Assembly (NCBI GenBank): GCA_963281155.1
Contig: CAUJLY010000003.1
Location: forward strand, 5,332,001-5,396,000
From: Rhabditophanes sp. KR3021
Taxonomy: Eukaryota > Nematoda > Chromadorea > Rhabditida > Alloionematidae
Reading direction: 5' to 3'
DNA length: 64,000 nucleotides
The notes beneath the pieces are model-generated. The model made no database searches and was not told the DNA's origin. It saw nothing but the letters and a program-made list of their open reading frames with translations. Both the position numbers and the translations under genes were made by a program. Shown in pieces: positions 53,988 to 64,000 of this stretch (position 1 is the stretch's first letter; every line of letters begins with the position of its first letter).

Positions 53988-55881
53988 GCTTTATGTTTTC
54001 GACGTTAAAATTGCAACTTTTGCTGTTACACTGTGATGTGGAATGGCAAGTAAAGGGCATTTATATCAAATAAGATAAAGATCGTGTTATTATCTGATTT
54101 GCATAATTGGAACAAGTTCATAATAAGTATACAAACTTCACAAAATGTGAACACTTTTACAACTGAATTTGAAAATTTAATCTTTAAAAGACCATTTTAT
54201 TCGAAGAAAGTATTTATTTTTAATTAAAGTAAAACTATACGTATAAGGAGACAATAAAAGATTTATCATGATATTAATCATTAATAAGTTGTTATCTCAT
54301 TATAGATTACACTGAAAGTCCAATATGTAATTTATATTTTTCTGATTGACAAATTTGATTAGGTCAACGATGGGTTTCAGTTTGTATAAACGGCTAGTGG
54401 GAAATTCGTAGCAGTTTTATATGTTTGCTTATCACACGTTTCTTCGCATTGCCCGCAGAAATATTAGGGTGTGGATTCGCTTTAAAAGCGTAACAGTGCC
54501 AACATCAGTACCATATTATTAGACGAAGAGTTTCAGCTGCAACTTTAATCCAATGTTTAGGAATACATCATCATGCAGCTCCAGAATCAAGATTTCTCGC
54601 TTATTTGATCAACCGTAGCTTCTTTGGTTGTAGTGAAAATAGAATGCTACATTGATATTATACTGTGATTTTAAAATATTTATCAGTATAAACCAAATTT
54701 GACGTATATACTCATTTTGAAAACACTGCCTGCTTAAACAAATATAAATTTTTTCATTTAAATTCATAAAATCGTGTAAAGAGAATTTAAACGATGGATA
54801 AGCAATTTAACAATACTTTTACGACTTTGATTTTTTCACTGATTTGAATATGGGTAAATTGTAAAAGTTCATAATAAACTGTACCCAAATGTGAATATCC
54901 GGCATATGTCTTAAAGGTTTTTGGAAAACTTTCGCTATTGGTGGTTTATAGAAGCTTTATTATGTTGATTGTTTCCCTATTTCGTTGACTTTTTACATCA
55001 ACATATAATCTCCTTATTTATAATTGTTAGACTTCCTTCAACGATACGGAGAGTCTTCACATTGTTCAAAATATGTTCTGTTTTTGCCTAAATAATCAAT
55101 TGAAGGTTAAACAATATAAAATAATCTATTCATATGCAATAACACATACAAAAATATAATGAAGTGTTTATTTATTCGCAAGCACGTTTAACTAAAGTTA
55201 ACTAGATATCTTCCTTTCCTTATTTGAAGCTATTTCCATCGTAGAGGATAAGTGATCGTTAAAGTGAAATATTTTTTAGTAGCGTCTTGACTATATTCAT
55301 TACCGTTTCCGTTAAACTGTAAGCTATTGTCAAAGGCTGCAAGCTGTTTGGTTGTAGTTTTAGTCATACTACACAAAGCACTATTGATAAGAATGAGATA
55401 ACAAATTGGATATCTCTGTCATAGTGAAAAGATGTTGTAAGGAATAAATGTTAATGTACAAAAATGCTAAAGTATACGTGTTTTTGAATACTGAAATTGC
55501 TTATTAAATTCAAAAAAACGACTTGCTAAATGTTTGCTGCGCATTCATATCAAAATTAGCATTGTAATTTTACATGAATAGACGTACATTGAGTGAGATA
55601 TTGTAATTGTTATAGTGTAGACAATGCAATCTTCAAAATTGCGCTAATTAAGTACACAATCTTGATAATATTACCAGGAGTGTTAACTATATGATTGTAT
55701 ATACGATTTATAACAAATTGACATGAAAACTAGTTTCTTTTATAATCACATGTAATTTCCTTTAAAACACAAGTTGTAATATTGTGTAAAAGGTCCTGCT
55801 TGTCTACATATTAATAATTATCGTATGCTAATTTCGTCTATAATATTATATATTTATCTCTGTAATTATCAGCAATAAAGG
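53988..55881. other. intergenic, about 1.9 kb
   Basis: AT-rich. A 53-codon open stretch at about 54490-54655 (VSAATLIQCLGIHHHAAPES) in slightly GC-richer sequence may be a remnant of a gene or transposon. Otherwise nothing seen. The region ends with the acceptor TTATCAG at 55871-55872. Confidence 0.35.
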
Positions 55882-56016
55882 ATGGTTGTGATTCTAACTG
55901 TTGTCACTGTTATTGCCGTCGTAGGTTTCATCGTCTGGCGAACTACTGGTTTCCTGAACATCTTAAAAACAGGACCCGGATTTAAGCATATGAGTTTTGT
56001 GTGTTGTTTTAAATAA
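55882..56016 (+). CDS. 44-residue single-pass membrane microprotein candidate
   Basis: ATG at 55882, stop TAA at 56014-56016. The N-terminal half is one hydrophobic helix (VVILTVVTVIAVVGFIVW), followed by a basic/amphipathic tail (RTTGFLNILKTGPGFKHMSF). Codons are noticeably G/C-richer than the flanks. The start codon is 9 bases after an unpaired splice acceptor (TAATTATCAG), the arrangement seen at verified genes in this window, and an AATAAA overlaps the stop. Resembles the class of tiny membrane regulators, but no specific family is recognised. Confidence 0.5.
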   Translation: MVVILTVVTVIAVVGFIVWRTTGFLNILKTGPGFKHMSFVCCFK

Positions 56017-56428
56017 AATTCCGATGTTTGTTTGAATTTGAATGAACTTCAAAAACAATATCACTAAATGTTAATTAATCACAAGTATGTATTTATCTTA
56101 ATACGCTAATTTTTTATCTTTTTCTTTACCAAATATGTTTAGTTCTTAATGGAAATACTTCTACTCGGTGTACAGATTTTAAAGACAGCAATTTTGTATT
56201 TAACGATATTTTAACAAGTCAATGAAACTTAGTAAATATTGTTTTGTTAGTATATCGAATATAAAAAAGTAAACCACACAATTTTCTATATAAATTTTAT
56301 TTAAAATAAAAGTTTACACAAATTATTAAAAAGACGAATTAAAAAGACGATACATGCCACTTATTTAGAGTAGGTTGCCACGTACATTAAACACAAAAAT
56401 GGCACAATAAAATTAAAATAGGAAATGC
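56017..56428. other. intergenic
   Basis: AT-rich 3' flanks of the microprotein candidate and the Argonaute. Nothing seen. Confidence 0.4.
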
Positions 56429-59150
56429 TTAGGCAGTGAATCTTTGACCGTGAAGATTAGTTTCTCCGTAAGTTAAAAGTTTGTTCAAACTCTTCAAGTC
56501 GATTTGCCCTTCTTCCGTCATCTTCAGACGAGCTTGATCTTCCTTTCTCATGATGTTGAAGAGATAGTTTCCTCTTTTAGCTAATTCACCGGCTTGATAT
56601 ATTGGCTCTGGGAGAGAGACGGAGTTGGTAATGATTTGGTGAGAGTAGGCCAAACTCAAGATCAATCCTTGGCATTCGTCCAAATTCATGTCCACTTCAT
56701 TGACAATCATAGAGTACTGTGGAATTTTGGAGGTTCCGATGACGGGGCGATGAGCTTGAAGGTAGAATTCCGTGTAGTCCGCACGAGTACACCCACTGTC
56801 AATAACGACTCCTGTAACAAAGTTCGTGGAAATGAGATTTTCTTCGATGTTGAAGAAGCGCTTGTTGTGATGTTTGTTGACGACAATCATAACAAACCCA
56901 GGCTTGTATCCAGGTTCGAAATTTTCACAGGCACGACGAAGAGCAGAGAGCTCGAGTTCAATAGCAGTTTTGAATTGGACGTCAGTCAACCCATCACGAA
57001 GAATGATGATGTGAGCAGGAAGTTTGTTGTCCTTCGGGCGGTTTTGATTCCTTTTCTTTAAAAGGTTAGTGAAGGTGTCCTCTAGCATGACTGGATCAAT
57101 TTCGTGTTTCCTCCCAGTTTGGAAGAAGAAATCTCCAATGAACTGATGTGGATCAGAACCGAAGTTAGCACTGAAGCCAACGATCGAGGGGTCTCCGGTA
57201 CACTTAGGGTGGGAAAGAGAGTACCCTACCACCAAATTACTGTCCTTTGACATACAGAACTTTTCAGCGGCCTTCTCAGCTTCACAAATAATGTTGATAC
57301 CACCATTCTTGACATTCATCTTGTTGATCACATTGGCGAGAGATTGTCTTTGTCCTTTCTCCAAGATTCCTTTGCATAACTCAGTAGTGACTTGTTGAGT
57401 CAGGATGCAATATTTAGTTTCATAATACTTCAGCAATTCGTGGGACGTGATGACTTTTGGTTCGATGTGCATAACAAATCTGATTTTCTTGTTGGCGAGA
57501 TCCTTTATGGCTTCTTTCAAACTAGTGAAGTCTCCATTAAGTTCCCTGACTTCCATAGGCTTTTCGACTTTCATTCCTTTTTCACTACACATTCTCATTA
57601 GTTGGTCCAAAAACTGACTGGCGTCTCTTCCGAACTCTCTGTTGTAGATAAGAGCCCAGGATTCAATCTTAGCAGGGGAGTAAAATGGCTGACGGAAAGC
57701 ATCGCCGAAAGACCCTTTTTCATCAGGGAAGACTTCTCCCTTGCCAGACCTAAGGATTGGAGGGTGACGGATGCCCAGCTTGATGGTCACTGCATGTGGG
57801 TTCAAAGACATCTTAAACCCTTTCATGATCTTGTTTGACTCATTGAGAAGGCCAAGACCCATGAGGTGCTTGATTATCTCATTTTTACGGATGTAAGGCT
57901 TGACAGTATTATTGGATTGCTGAGAAGCGGAGGCATCACTATCCATCCTGTTCAAGGGTACGGTTTGCCCACTACAGATATTCATGTGACACATAGGATA
58001 GAAATTCTCCTGGCCTCTGGACTTGACGACCACAGCAGGGATCTTAGTTTCAGTGATTCTAATCTTGTAGGCGTCTTGGTAATAGTCTACGATTCTTGTT
58101 TCAGCCTGGTCATCTTTCCTCATAATCAAGGTACCAATATCGGCATCAGACAACTCTTTTAGCTTGTAACTTTCTCCTGCATTGCGATAGTTAGGAGTAA
58201 TGAGGACGTTTTCCAAGTGACACAAGACATCATTCCATTTAGCTTTGCTGAGCTTTGAAACATCGTTCGTTTCCGTCATGTCTCTAATGATATCCAACAA
58301 ATTTCCAGCCTTGTAGAAGACATTCTTAGACATATCCAAGAAAACAGCAGGTCTGACTTTGTCCTCATTAGAAGCGTCAATGAATCTTACACTCTTGCAT
58401 ACACCGGGCTTCAAGATCTTTCCATGGGAGATTGGCTCGTCAAATTTGGTGTCAGACATGTGGAAGGTCCGATTGTTATTTGAAAAGTACATGTTGTTGT
58501 TGATGGCGAACTGAGATGTAATCATCTCCAAGCAGTTATGAACTAACTTTTGCTTGTGACTCAAAGCTCCATTCAAAAAGATATCTTTGTTTCCGATGGG
58601 CACTTCGAAATCTTCGTCGCACTTGGCAATCTTGACAATAACGTCGCAGGACCTAATTAATCCACGGCATTCTTTAGTAAAGTTTTCCGCCTTTAGTTGA
58701 AGGTTTAGTTCATCGGTGGGCTTGTTGTTGTTGGCAGTGACTTTCTTGTTGGTAATCAGATTAGCGACTCCGTCGTACGCATAGACCAAACACTCGTCAC
58801 CACTTTCCTTGATCAAGAGTTCTACAGCCCGACAGCAAGTATCCTTTCTTGTCTGTTTTGATCCAATCAATTTTCTAAAGGAACAAATTATCATTTCCAT
58901 TGAAGACACAGATAACTTACACAGCAAAATCGTTAGTGGAGGTTAAAACCTTGTAGAATGACCCTTCGTTCTTAGTTAGCGCTACTTGGACAGTGTAGCG
59001 ATAAGCCTTGGCGTCATTTGAAATGGTGAGCGGGAAGGCAGAGGCTTGTCCGATCAGTGTGTTCTTGAAGATTTTGGCAGCAGGTAACTTTTTGCAGATG
59101 GAGGTTTCCTTCAAAGCATCTGTAATCTCGCTAATAAGATCGAGATCCAT
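56429..59150 (-). CDS. Argonaute, probably worm-specific (WAGO) type
   Basis: Small-RNA-guided silencing protein. Exons (minus) 59150-58921 and 58874-56429, a 46-base intron, 891 residues. The N-terminal, PAZ and MID regions are divergent (SRGQENFYPMCHMNICSGQT lies at the PAZ/linker end). The PIWI domain is clear: NLVVGYSLSHPKCTGDPSIV, HIIILRDGLTDVQFKTAIEL, GFVMIVVNKHHNKRFFNIEE, SGCTRADYTEFYLQAHRPVI, GTSKIPQYSMIVNE and LSLAYSHQIITNSVSLPEPI. The usual first catalytic Asp (G-x-D-V-x-HP) is Ser near residue 628, while the later Asp (RDG, about 704) and His (about 822) are kept, so slicing is probably lost. This, with the divergence outside PIWI, suggests a WAGO that binds secondary siRNAs. Almost intronless and G/C-richer than its neighbours, consistent with strong expression. 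Confidence 0.9.
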
Positions 59151-59729
59151 TATTAACTCTTAGTTATTAGCACTGAAATGGAGCAAATTAATGAGCCAAA
59201 TAAACGACGGTAATTCAAAGCAACGTCGAAGTAATTTGAAAACGCAAACAATGGATAACTTGACAGTCATCATAGAACTTGGAAATGTAAATTGTGAGTT
59301 GGAGATAAACATTTACACATAATTTAAGTGTCAAATGAGTTGTAGAGCAACCTGAGCATGAGACGTGTTTGAGCATAGTGAGTTGCCAAATGATGATGTC
59401 GAAACAGCGTCAGGCAATACTGTACAAAATGCAAGACTTCGTTATGAGATCGAAATCAAAATGATGACTGTCCGAGTTTTTCTTTATAAAAGATACTTGT
59501 GACGTCATATAAAGGTGTTAGATGCAAAACAGAGTTCAATTTTGTATTCTAAAGAGTAAAAAGATGATTGATGACCTTTCATGAATATAAAACTGCCTCC
59601 AAAACTAAACTAAATTATCCTGCAACGAACAATTAAAGTAAACATTGGAAGGTTGACACGGTTTATTTAAAATTGTAAAACTTTATTTTCTTACTTTTAT
59701 CAGCAATCAAATTGTTGTCATATAACTAA
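59151..59729. other. intergenic between divergent Argonaute and LAS1
   Basis: Shared promoter region with no gene. The acceptor TTTATCAG at 59702-59703 lies 26 bases before the LAS1 start. Confidence 0.4.
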
Positions 59730-61257
59730 ATGAAGAGAAGAGGTGATCCTGGGGAAAAATACAAGAACCTTGCCAAGAAAAAAAGAAGGGATGGATATCC
59801 TGATGCTGTATCCCCTAAATTACAGGCGCCTTGCCAAGAGCCCGACATTCTAATAGTAGATGACAGGAAGCAACTATCTACGACACCAGAACAACGAGTA
59901 AGCCACATTAGACCTAGAGTAACAGATAATAACTTCTCATTTTTCTTTACCTCAAAGTCGAAAGCAGATGAGGGATGTACCGAACGCTCAGGCACTTACA
60001 AGTGTGACAATGAGATTGTGCCTTTTAAGCGGTAATTTGTTTAATGATTGATCTTAATTAATACCTTTACTTTAGATCCGAATGGCTGCAAGTACGAGAC
60101 TGGATCAACATGCCCCCGACCCCTGAAAACGTCATCAAAATAGTAACAGTCTTAAAGGGCTTTAGAAGCAGAGACGCGCATGCTGAACGACTAGGACTCA
60201 CAATTACGGAGCAATGTTTTTCTGCCTATTTGAGTATCCACAAGCTGAACAAAAATGACGTCTACGAAGAGTCATGGATGAAGCAATCTATTGGGATGGC
60301 AATCAATCGAATTGTTGGGTGTTTTTCAGAGCTACATTTCCAAATGGACAAGAAAAGACCAGACAGTATTAAAGATTCGCTGCGTTTTTTCGATATCGAG
60401 CCGATTGGAGGTGACGTTCGAAATGACATTGCTCACGGAAGTTATCCTTCTTTTTATTCAATGTTTACTACCTTAGGACACTTTAGAGGAGCCATTATTG
60501 TAAGTGTCTTTGCCACTCATTCATTTAATTACTCTTCAGAAATATTACTGGAATAAATTTCCTTGTAATTTAGTGCCAGTTGTTGAAAATACAAACGAAC
60601 GCAGAAAGTTAAAGCAATTCGTAGATTACTTTTGCGAATCTGTTGAAGGCACGCAGCGCTTTGGTGAATACAACAATTATCTGACACAAGATTTAGCTTT
60701 AAATATTAAGGAATGTGTCGATGCCGGATTTGTTAATTTTTGTGAGAAGTTTTTCTCAAAGGATGTTTTACTTAATAGTGGGGAGAGATCCGAAGCATTT
60801 GCCAATTCGTGTGAAGGTAGTATCTTCGTTCCTTCCTCATTGATGGTTGTTGTAATGCGATTAATTACTCAACAATTGGCAGATGGGGGTTACATCTTAG
60901 ATTTAATCATTTATATGGGTCAATTAATAATTGATGCTTTTGATGATGAAGCAAAAGTACGTCTCAACTACTGGTTCAAATGGTTTATCAAACGGCATGC
61001 CAAAAGTAAGTTTTCAATTTAAATATTTACATTTTTTCTCAGACTTTGGAATGAACGGATGGAAAATTGTTGAACTTTTTAAGATTCTTGCTCTTATTAA
61101 AGATGATGTCGTAACACAATTGTTAGCAGAGAAGTATCCAGTTGAATATGAAGAATGTAATAAAATTTTAAACGAGCCACAAGATTCGAATTTAATTGAA
61201 GGTGATGGACTCATTTTAGTTTTAAACCCAACAAATCATGTTTGGGGCTCTAAATAA
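59730..61257 (+). CDS. LAS1-like ribosome-biogenesis endoribonuclease
   Basis: Nucleolar RNase that cuts ITS2 of pre-rRNA together with a polynucleotide kinase partner. Exons 59730-60031, 60076-60499, 60540-61005 and 61043-61257; introns of 44, 40 and 37 bases; 468 residues. The first 100 residues are basic and disordered. The LAS1/HEPN domain starts SEWLQVRDWINMPPTPENVI and continues QSIGMAINRIVGCFSE, then GGDVRNDIAHGSYPSF with the HEPN catalytic pattern R-x4-H (about Arg215/His220), and FRGAIIKYYWNKF, matching the W...YW end of the LAS1 domain. The C-terminal half is helical and weakly conserved. Sequence identity is moderate, but the motif order and the catalytic pattern fit well. Confidence 0.7.
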
Positions 61258-61679
61258 TCTTCAACAACACCCCTTAATAATGTTTAGTAAAATTTAATGT
61301 TATCTTTTAATTAATAAATATTTTGTTTACAAATAACCATTTATATTTGTTTATTACAATATGTTGAATGTTATACATCACATATATTGCACTATTAAAT
61401 TTGTCAAAATTGTTCATCGCATTAGTCCCGAGAAGTTTTTAAAACTATCAGTTGGGATGTCGTTACTGAGCACTATTCATTACATACTAAATTTTGAAAG
61501 TCATTTTAAATAAGAAACTGCCTTAAACTTACTTAAAATATATATAATTAAGATAGGAGCGTTAGTTCTGTACTGATTACTATTGGTTTTAGTATCTACA
61601 TGTATTTATTGTTTATGTTTTCAGTTGAAGTAATAAACCTACTTATTATTGCAATTCAAATTTAAAAATAAGCTGGTAA
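61258..61679. other. intergenic
   Basis: AT-rich; LAS1 3' UTR with AATAAA near 61314 and the ISWI upstream region. Nothing else seen. Confidence 0.4.
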
Positions 61680-64000
61680 ATGAACGACTCTATTTCCAGT
61701 TTCGATGATGATCAGATGGATGTCGATGATTCAGAACATGATTACTCTGTTCCTGGAAAACGTTACAAGCAGGATGACGCGGAAGGTAGCTTTGTTTTGA
61801 ATGAGTGTGAATTATTTAATTTTTAGAACGTTTACAACAATTACTGAGAGGGACTGAAATTATGTCAAAGACACTGGCTACCGGCCAAATGATTGAACCC
61901 AAAAAGAAGACAAAGACAGTTGTGGGAGACAACCGGCATCGGAAGACTGAAAAAGAAGAGGATGAAGAATTGTTGGCAGCTGAAGATTCGAATAGTGGAA
62001 CGTCTGCTTACATGTTCACTAAAAGTCCGCCTTTTATCCATGGAGAAATGAGGGACTACCAGATTCGTGGTCTAAATTGGCTTATCAATCTGAATTTCAA
62101 TAATTTGTCTGGTATTCTTGCTGACGAAATGGGTAAAGTTAATTTACTTTGAATCGAGTTAACAATTATTTTTAGGTTTGGGTAAAACTCTACAAACAAT
62201 TTCGCTATTAGGTTATATGAAGCATGTCAGGAAAATTAATGGGCCATTTCTTATTATCTTGCCCAAATCAGTATTACAGACATGGGAGAACGAAGTGAAT
62301 AAATTTTGCCCTACTTTGAAGATAGTTCCTCTTATCGGAGATGAATCTGCTCGAAGTCGAATTATAAATGGTGTGATTATGACAGGGAATTTCGACATCG
62401 TCGCAACAACATATGAAATGATTCTTAGAACTATTTCTCAATTAAGAAGAATTACCTGGGAATATGTTATCATAGATGAAGCTCATAGGATAAAAAACGA
62501 AAAGTCGAAGTTATCTGAAATGGTGCGATTGTTGAGATCCAAAAATAGACTCCTGATTACTGGTACGCCGCTGCAGAATAATCTGCATGAATTATGGGCT
62601 TTGCTTAATTTCCTGTTGCCTCAGACGTTTGGTAATTCAGAAGAATTCGATTCGTTCTTTTCCGCTGAAAGTTGTCTGGGGGATAATCAAGCTATTATTA
62701 CAAGATTGCATGATATTTTAAGGCCGTTTCTGTTGAGAAGAATCAAATCAGATGTGGAAACTTCCTTATTGCCAAAAATCGAACTGAAAGTATACGTAGG
62801 ACTATCTAGTATGCAGCGAGAACTCTACGCTCAGATCCTTCTTAAAGAAATTGACACGGTGAACAGTCGAGGAAAAGTAGAAAAATCAAGGCTTATGAAT
62901 ATCCTGATGCATCTTCGAAAATGTTGTAACCACCCGTACTTATTCCAAGGCTTGGAACCAGGACCGCCATATTACAATGGAGAGCATTTATTCAAAAATT
63001 GTGCGAAAATGATTTTTCTTGACAAATTACTAATAAAACTGCAAAACCAGGGTTCGAGAGTTTTGATTTTCTCCCAAATGTCTAGGATGCTTGATATCTT
63101 GCAAGATTATTGTTTTTACAGAGGATTTATTTGTGTCCGTTTAGATGGACAAACAAATTACGCAGATCGGCAAACTAATATTGATGCTTTCAATGCTCCA
63201 AACAGTCCGATTTTTATCTTTCTTGCTACGACACGCGCTGGGGGAGTTGGAGTAAACTTACAAACAGCTGATACCGTTATTCTGTATGATTCTGATTGGA
63301 ATCCTCAAATGGATTTACAAGCCCAAGATCGAGCTCATCGTTTAGGCCAAAAGAAGCAAGTTACTGTGTACAGATTAATTACAGAAGATTCTGTGGAAGA
63401 AAGAATTCAGGAAGCTTCCGAAATCAAATTAAGATTAGACAGCGTTGTCATCCAGCAAGGCCGTGCTCTACAGGCTAAAGGTACTATGAATAATGAAGTT
63501 CTGCTGGGGGCAATAAGGTGGGGAAGCACCAAAATTTGTTCTGACAAAGGAGCTTTGACTAGTGATGAAGATTTGGATATTGATACTATTTTGGTGAGAG
63601 CGGTCGAACGAACCAAGCAAATTAGACAAAAAGTGGAGACTATTGATGAGTCAAAGTTGTTAAAGTTTTCTTTGGATGGGGTTCCAACTAGAAGTCTTTA
63701 CAGCTTCGAAGGGCAAGATTATTCAGAAAAGAATAGAAAAGGATTTTTCTTGGAAATGCCAAAACGGGAGAGGAAAGGTAAAGTATACTCTAAGGTAGAT
63801 TACGCTACTAAAAAAACTAACAAAGTGGAGGAAATACCTTTGCCGAAGCAAGTCCAAACTAAAAACTACCAATTCTTTCCACTCCGTCTAATTGAACTCA
63901 ATGAAAAGGAAATGAATTTTTTCAAAAAGTCAAAAGGAATCAAAGCTGAAATGCCGAAGAATGCTAAAACAAAGAAAGAAGCTACCGCCAAACAAAAGAT
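61680..64000 (+). CDS. isw-1: ISWI-type chromatin-remodelling ATPase (3' partial)
   Basis: Nucleosome-sliding motor of the SNF2 family. Exons 61680-61785, 61827-62132 and 62176 to beyond the window; introns of 41 and 43 bases; 745 codons visible. Seen: acidic N-terminus, [18 protein letters not shown], Walker A split by intron 2 ([12 protein letters not shown]), the DEAH box [96 protein letters not shown] and motif [17 protein letters not shown]. After the motor come an ISWI-type HAND/SANT approach region ([29 protein letters not shown]) and [20 protein letters not shown]. The latter separate ISWI from CHD and SNF2 proper. The last exon has no intron for over 1.8 kb. The C-terminus (SANT/SLIDE end) lies outside the window. 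Confidence 0.95.

Noticed and set aside
54490..54655. Open stretch with a coding-like string (RRRVSAATLIQC, AYLINRSFFGCSENR)
   Set aside because: Short, no start, no splice signals and no recognisable transposase or protein family; noted only within the intergenic entry.
56594..58162. Several plus-strand ORFs of 69-155 codons opposite the Argonaute
   Set aside because: Antisense shadows of a long G/C-richer coding exon, with no independent signals.
1..64000. CRISPR arrays, bacterial operons, rRNA genes
   Set aside because: The window is eukaryotic throughout; no regularly spaced repeats with unique spacers and no rRNA-like sequence were seen.

Overview
This is nuclear DNA of a nematode. The evidence is a full-length major sperm protein gene, a second MSP-domain gene, a worm-type Argonaute, a supplementary-type nuclear receptor, a protein with four ShKT domains, AT-rich intergenic DNA and very short introns (mostly 35-50 bases). 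Many start codons also lie 3-30 bases downstream of an unpaired pyrimidine-AG splice acceptor, as expected for spliced-leader trans-splicing. I cannot name the species. The exon boundaries given here come from reading frame, splice consensus and family resemblance, not from transcripts.

Left third (1-24600). Two tandem Sp-type zinc-finger factors (the first cut by the window edge) are followed by a major sperm protein, a broken histone H3 copy, a decayed unknown gene and copy 1 of a dispersed repeat. Then come PIP5K (-), ANP32 (+), an MBD2/3 protein with no MBD domain (+), CLN3 (-), a kappa-class GST (-), an unknown helical protein (-), a CIN85/CD2AP SH3 adaptor (+) and an ATG14/EPG-8 autophagy subunit (-).

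Middle third (25500-46100). An unknown small protein is followed by FUBI-S30 (-), an APH-1-like gamma-secretase subunit that ends early (+), a CCCH finger gene with a disrupted frame (+), a secreted four-ShKT protein (+), a membrane-anchored Lys/Glu-rich MSP-domain protein (-), an LTR-like fragment and an SRSF1/RSP-3 splicing factor. The largest SRSF1 intron contains an antisense gene. The most unusual locus is next: a YiiX-type papain-like amidase domain whose reading frame runs without a stop into a complete ALDH9-type aldehyde dehydrogenase, followed by a stand-alone paralogue of the amidase domain. Chimaerin (-), an RPA43-like Pol I subunit and a small unknown gene close the section.

Right third (46600-64000). 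NDUFB10, a PITP (its second intron holds coding-like sequence), copy 2 of the dispersed repeat, a nuclear receptor, a C-type lectin (-), a small secreted ORF, a 44-residue membrane ORF, a WAGO-like Argonaute (-), LAS1 and ISWI (running off the right edge).

Most genes are unrelated housekeeping genes. Functional links I can defend are limited: two MSP-fold genes (sperm), several chromatin factors (ISWI, MBD2/3, ANP32), phosphoinositide proteins (PIP5K, PITP, ATG14) and the amidase-ALDH pair. Two conserved genes carry single-base frameshifts at homopolymers (3505-3510 and 43092-43096), which suggests assembly errors as much as real lesions.
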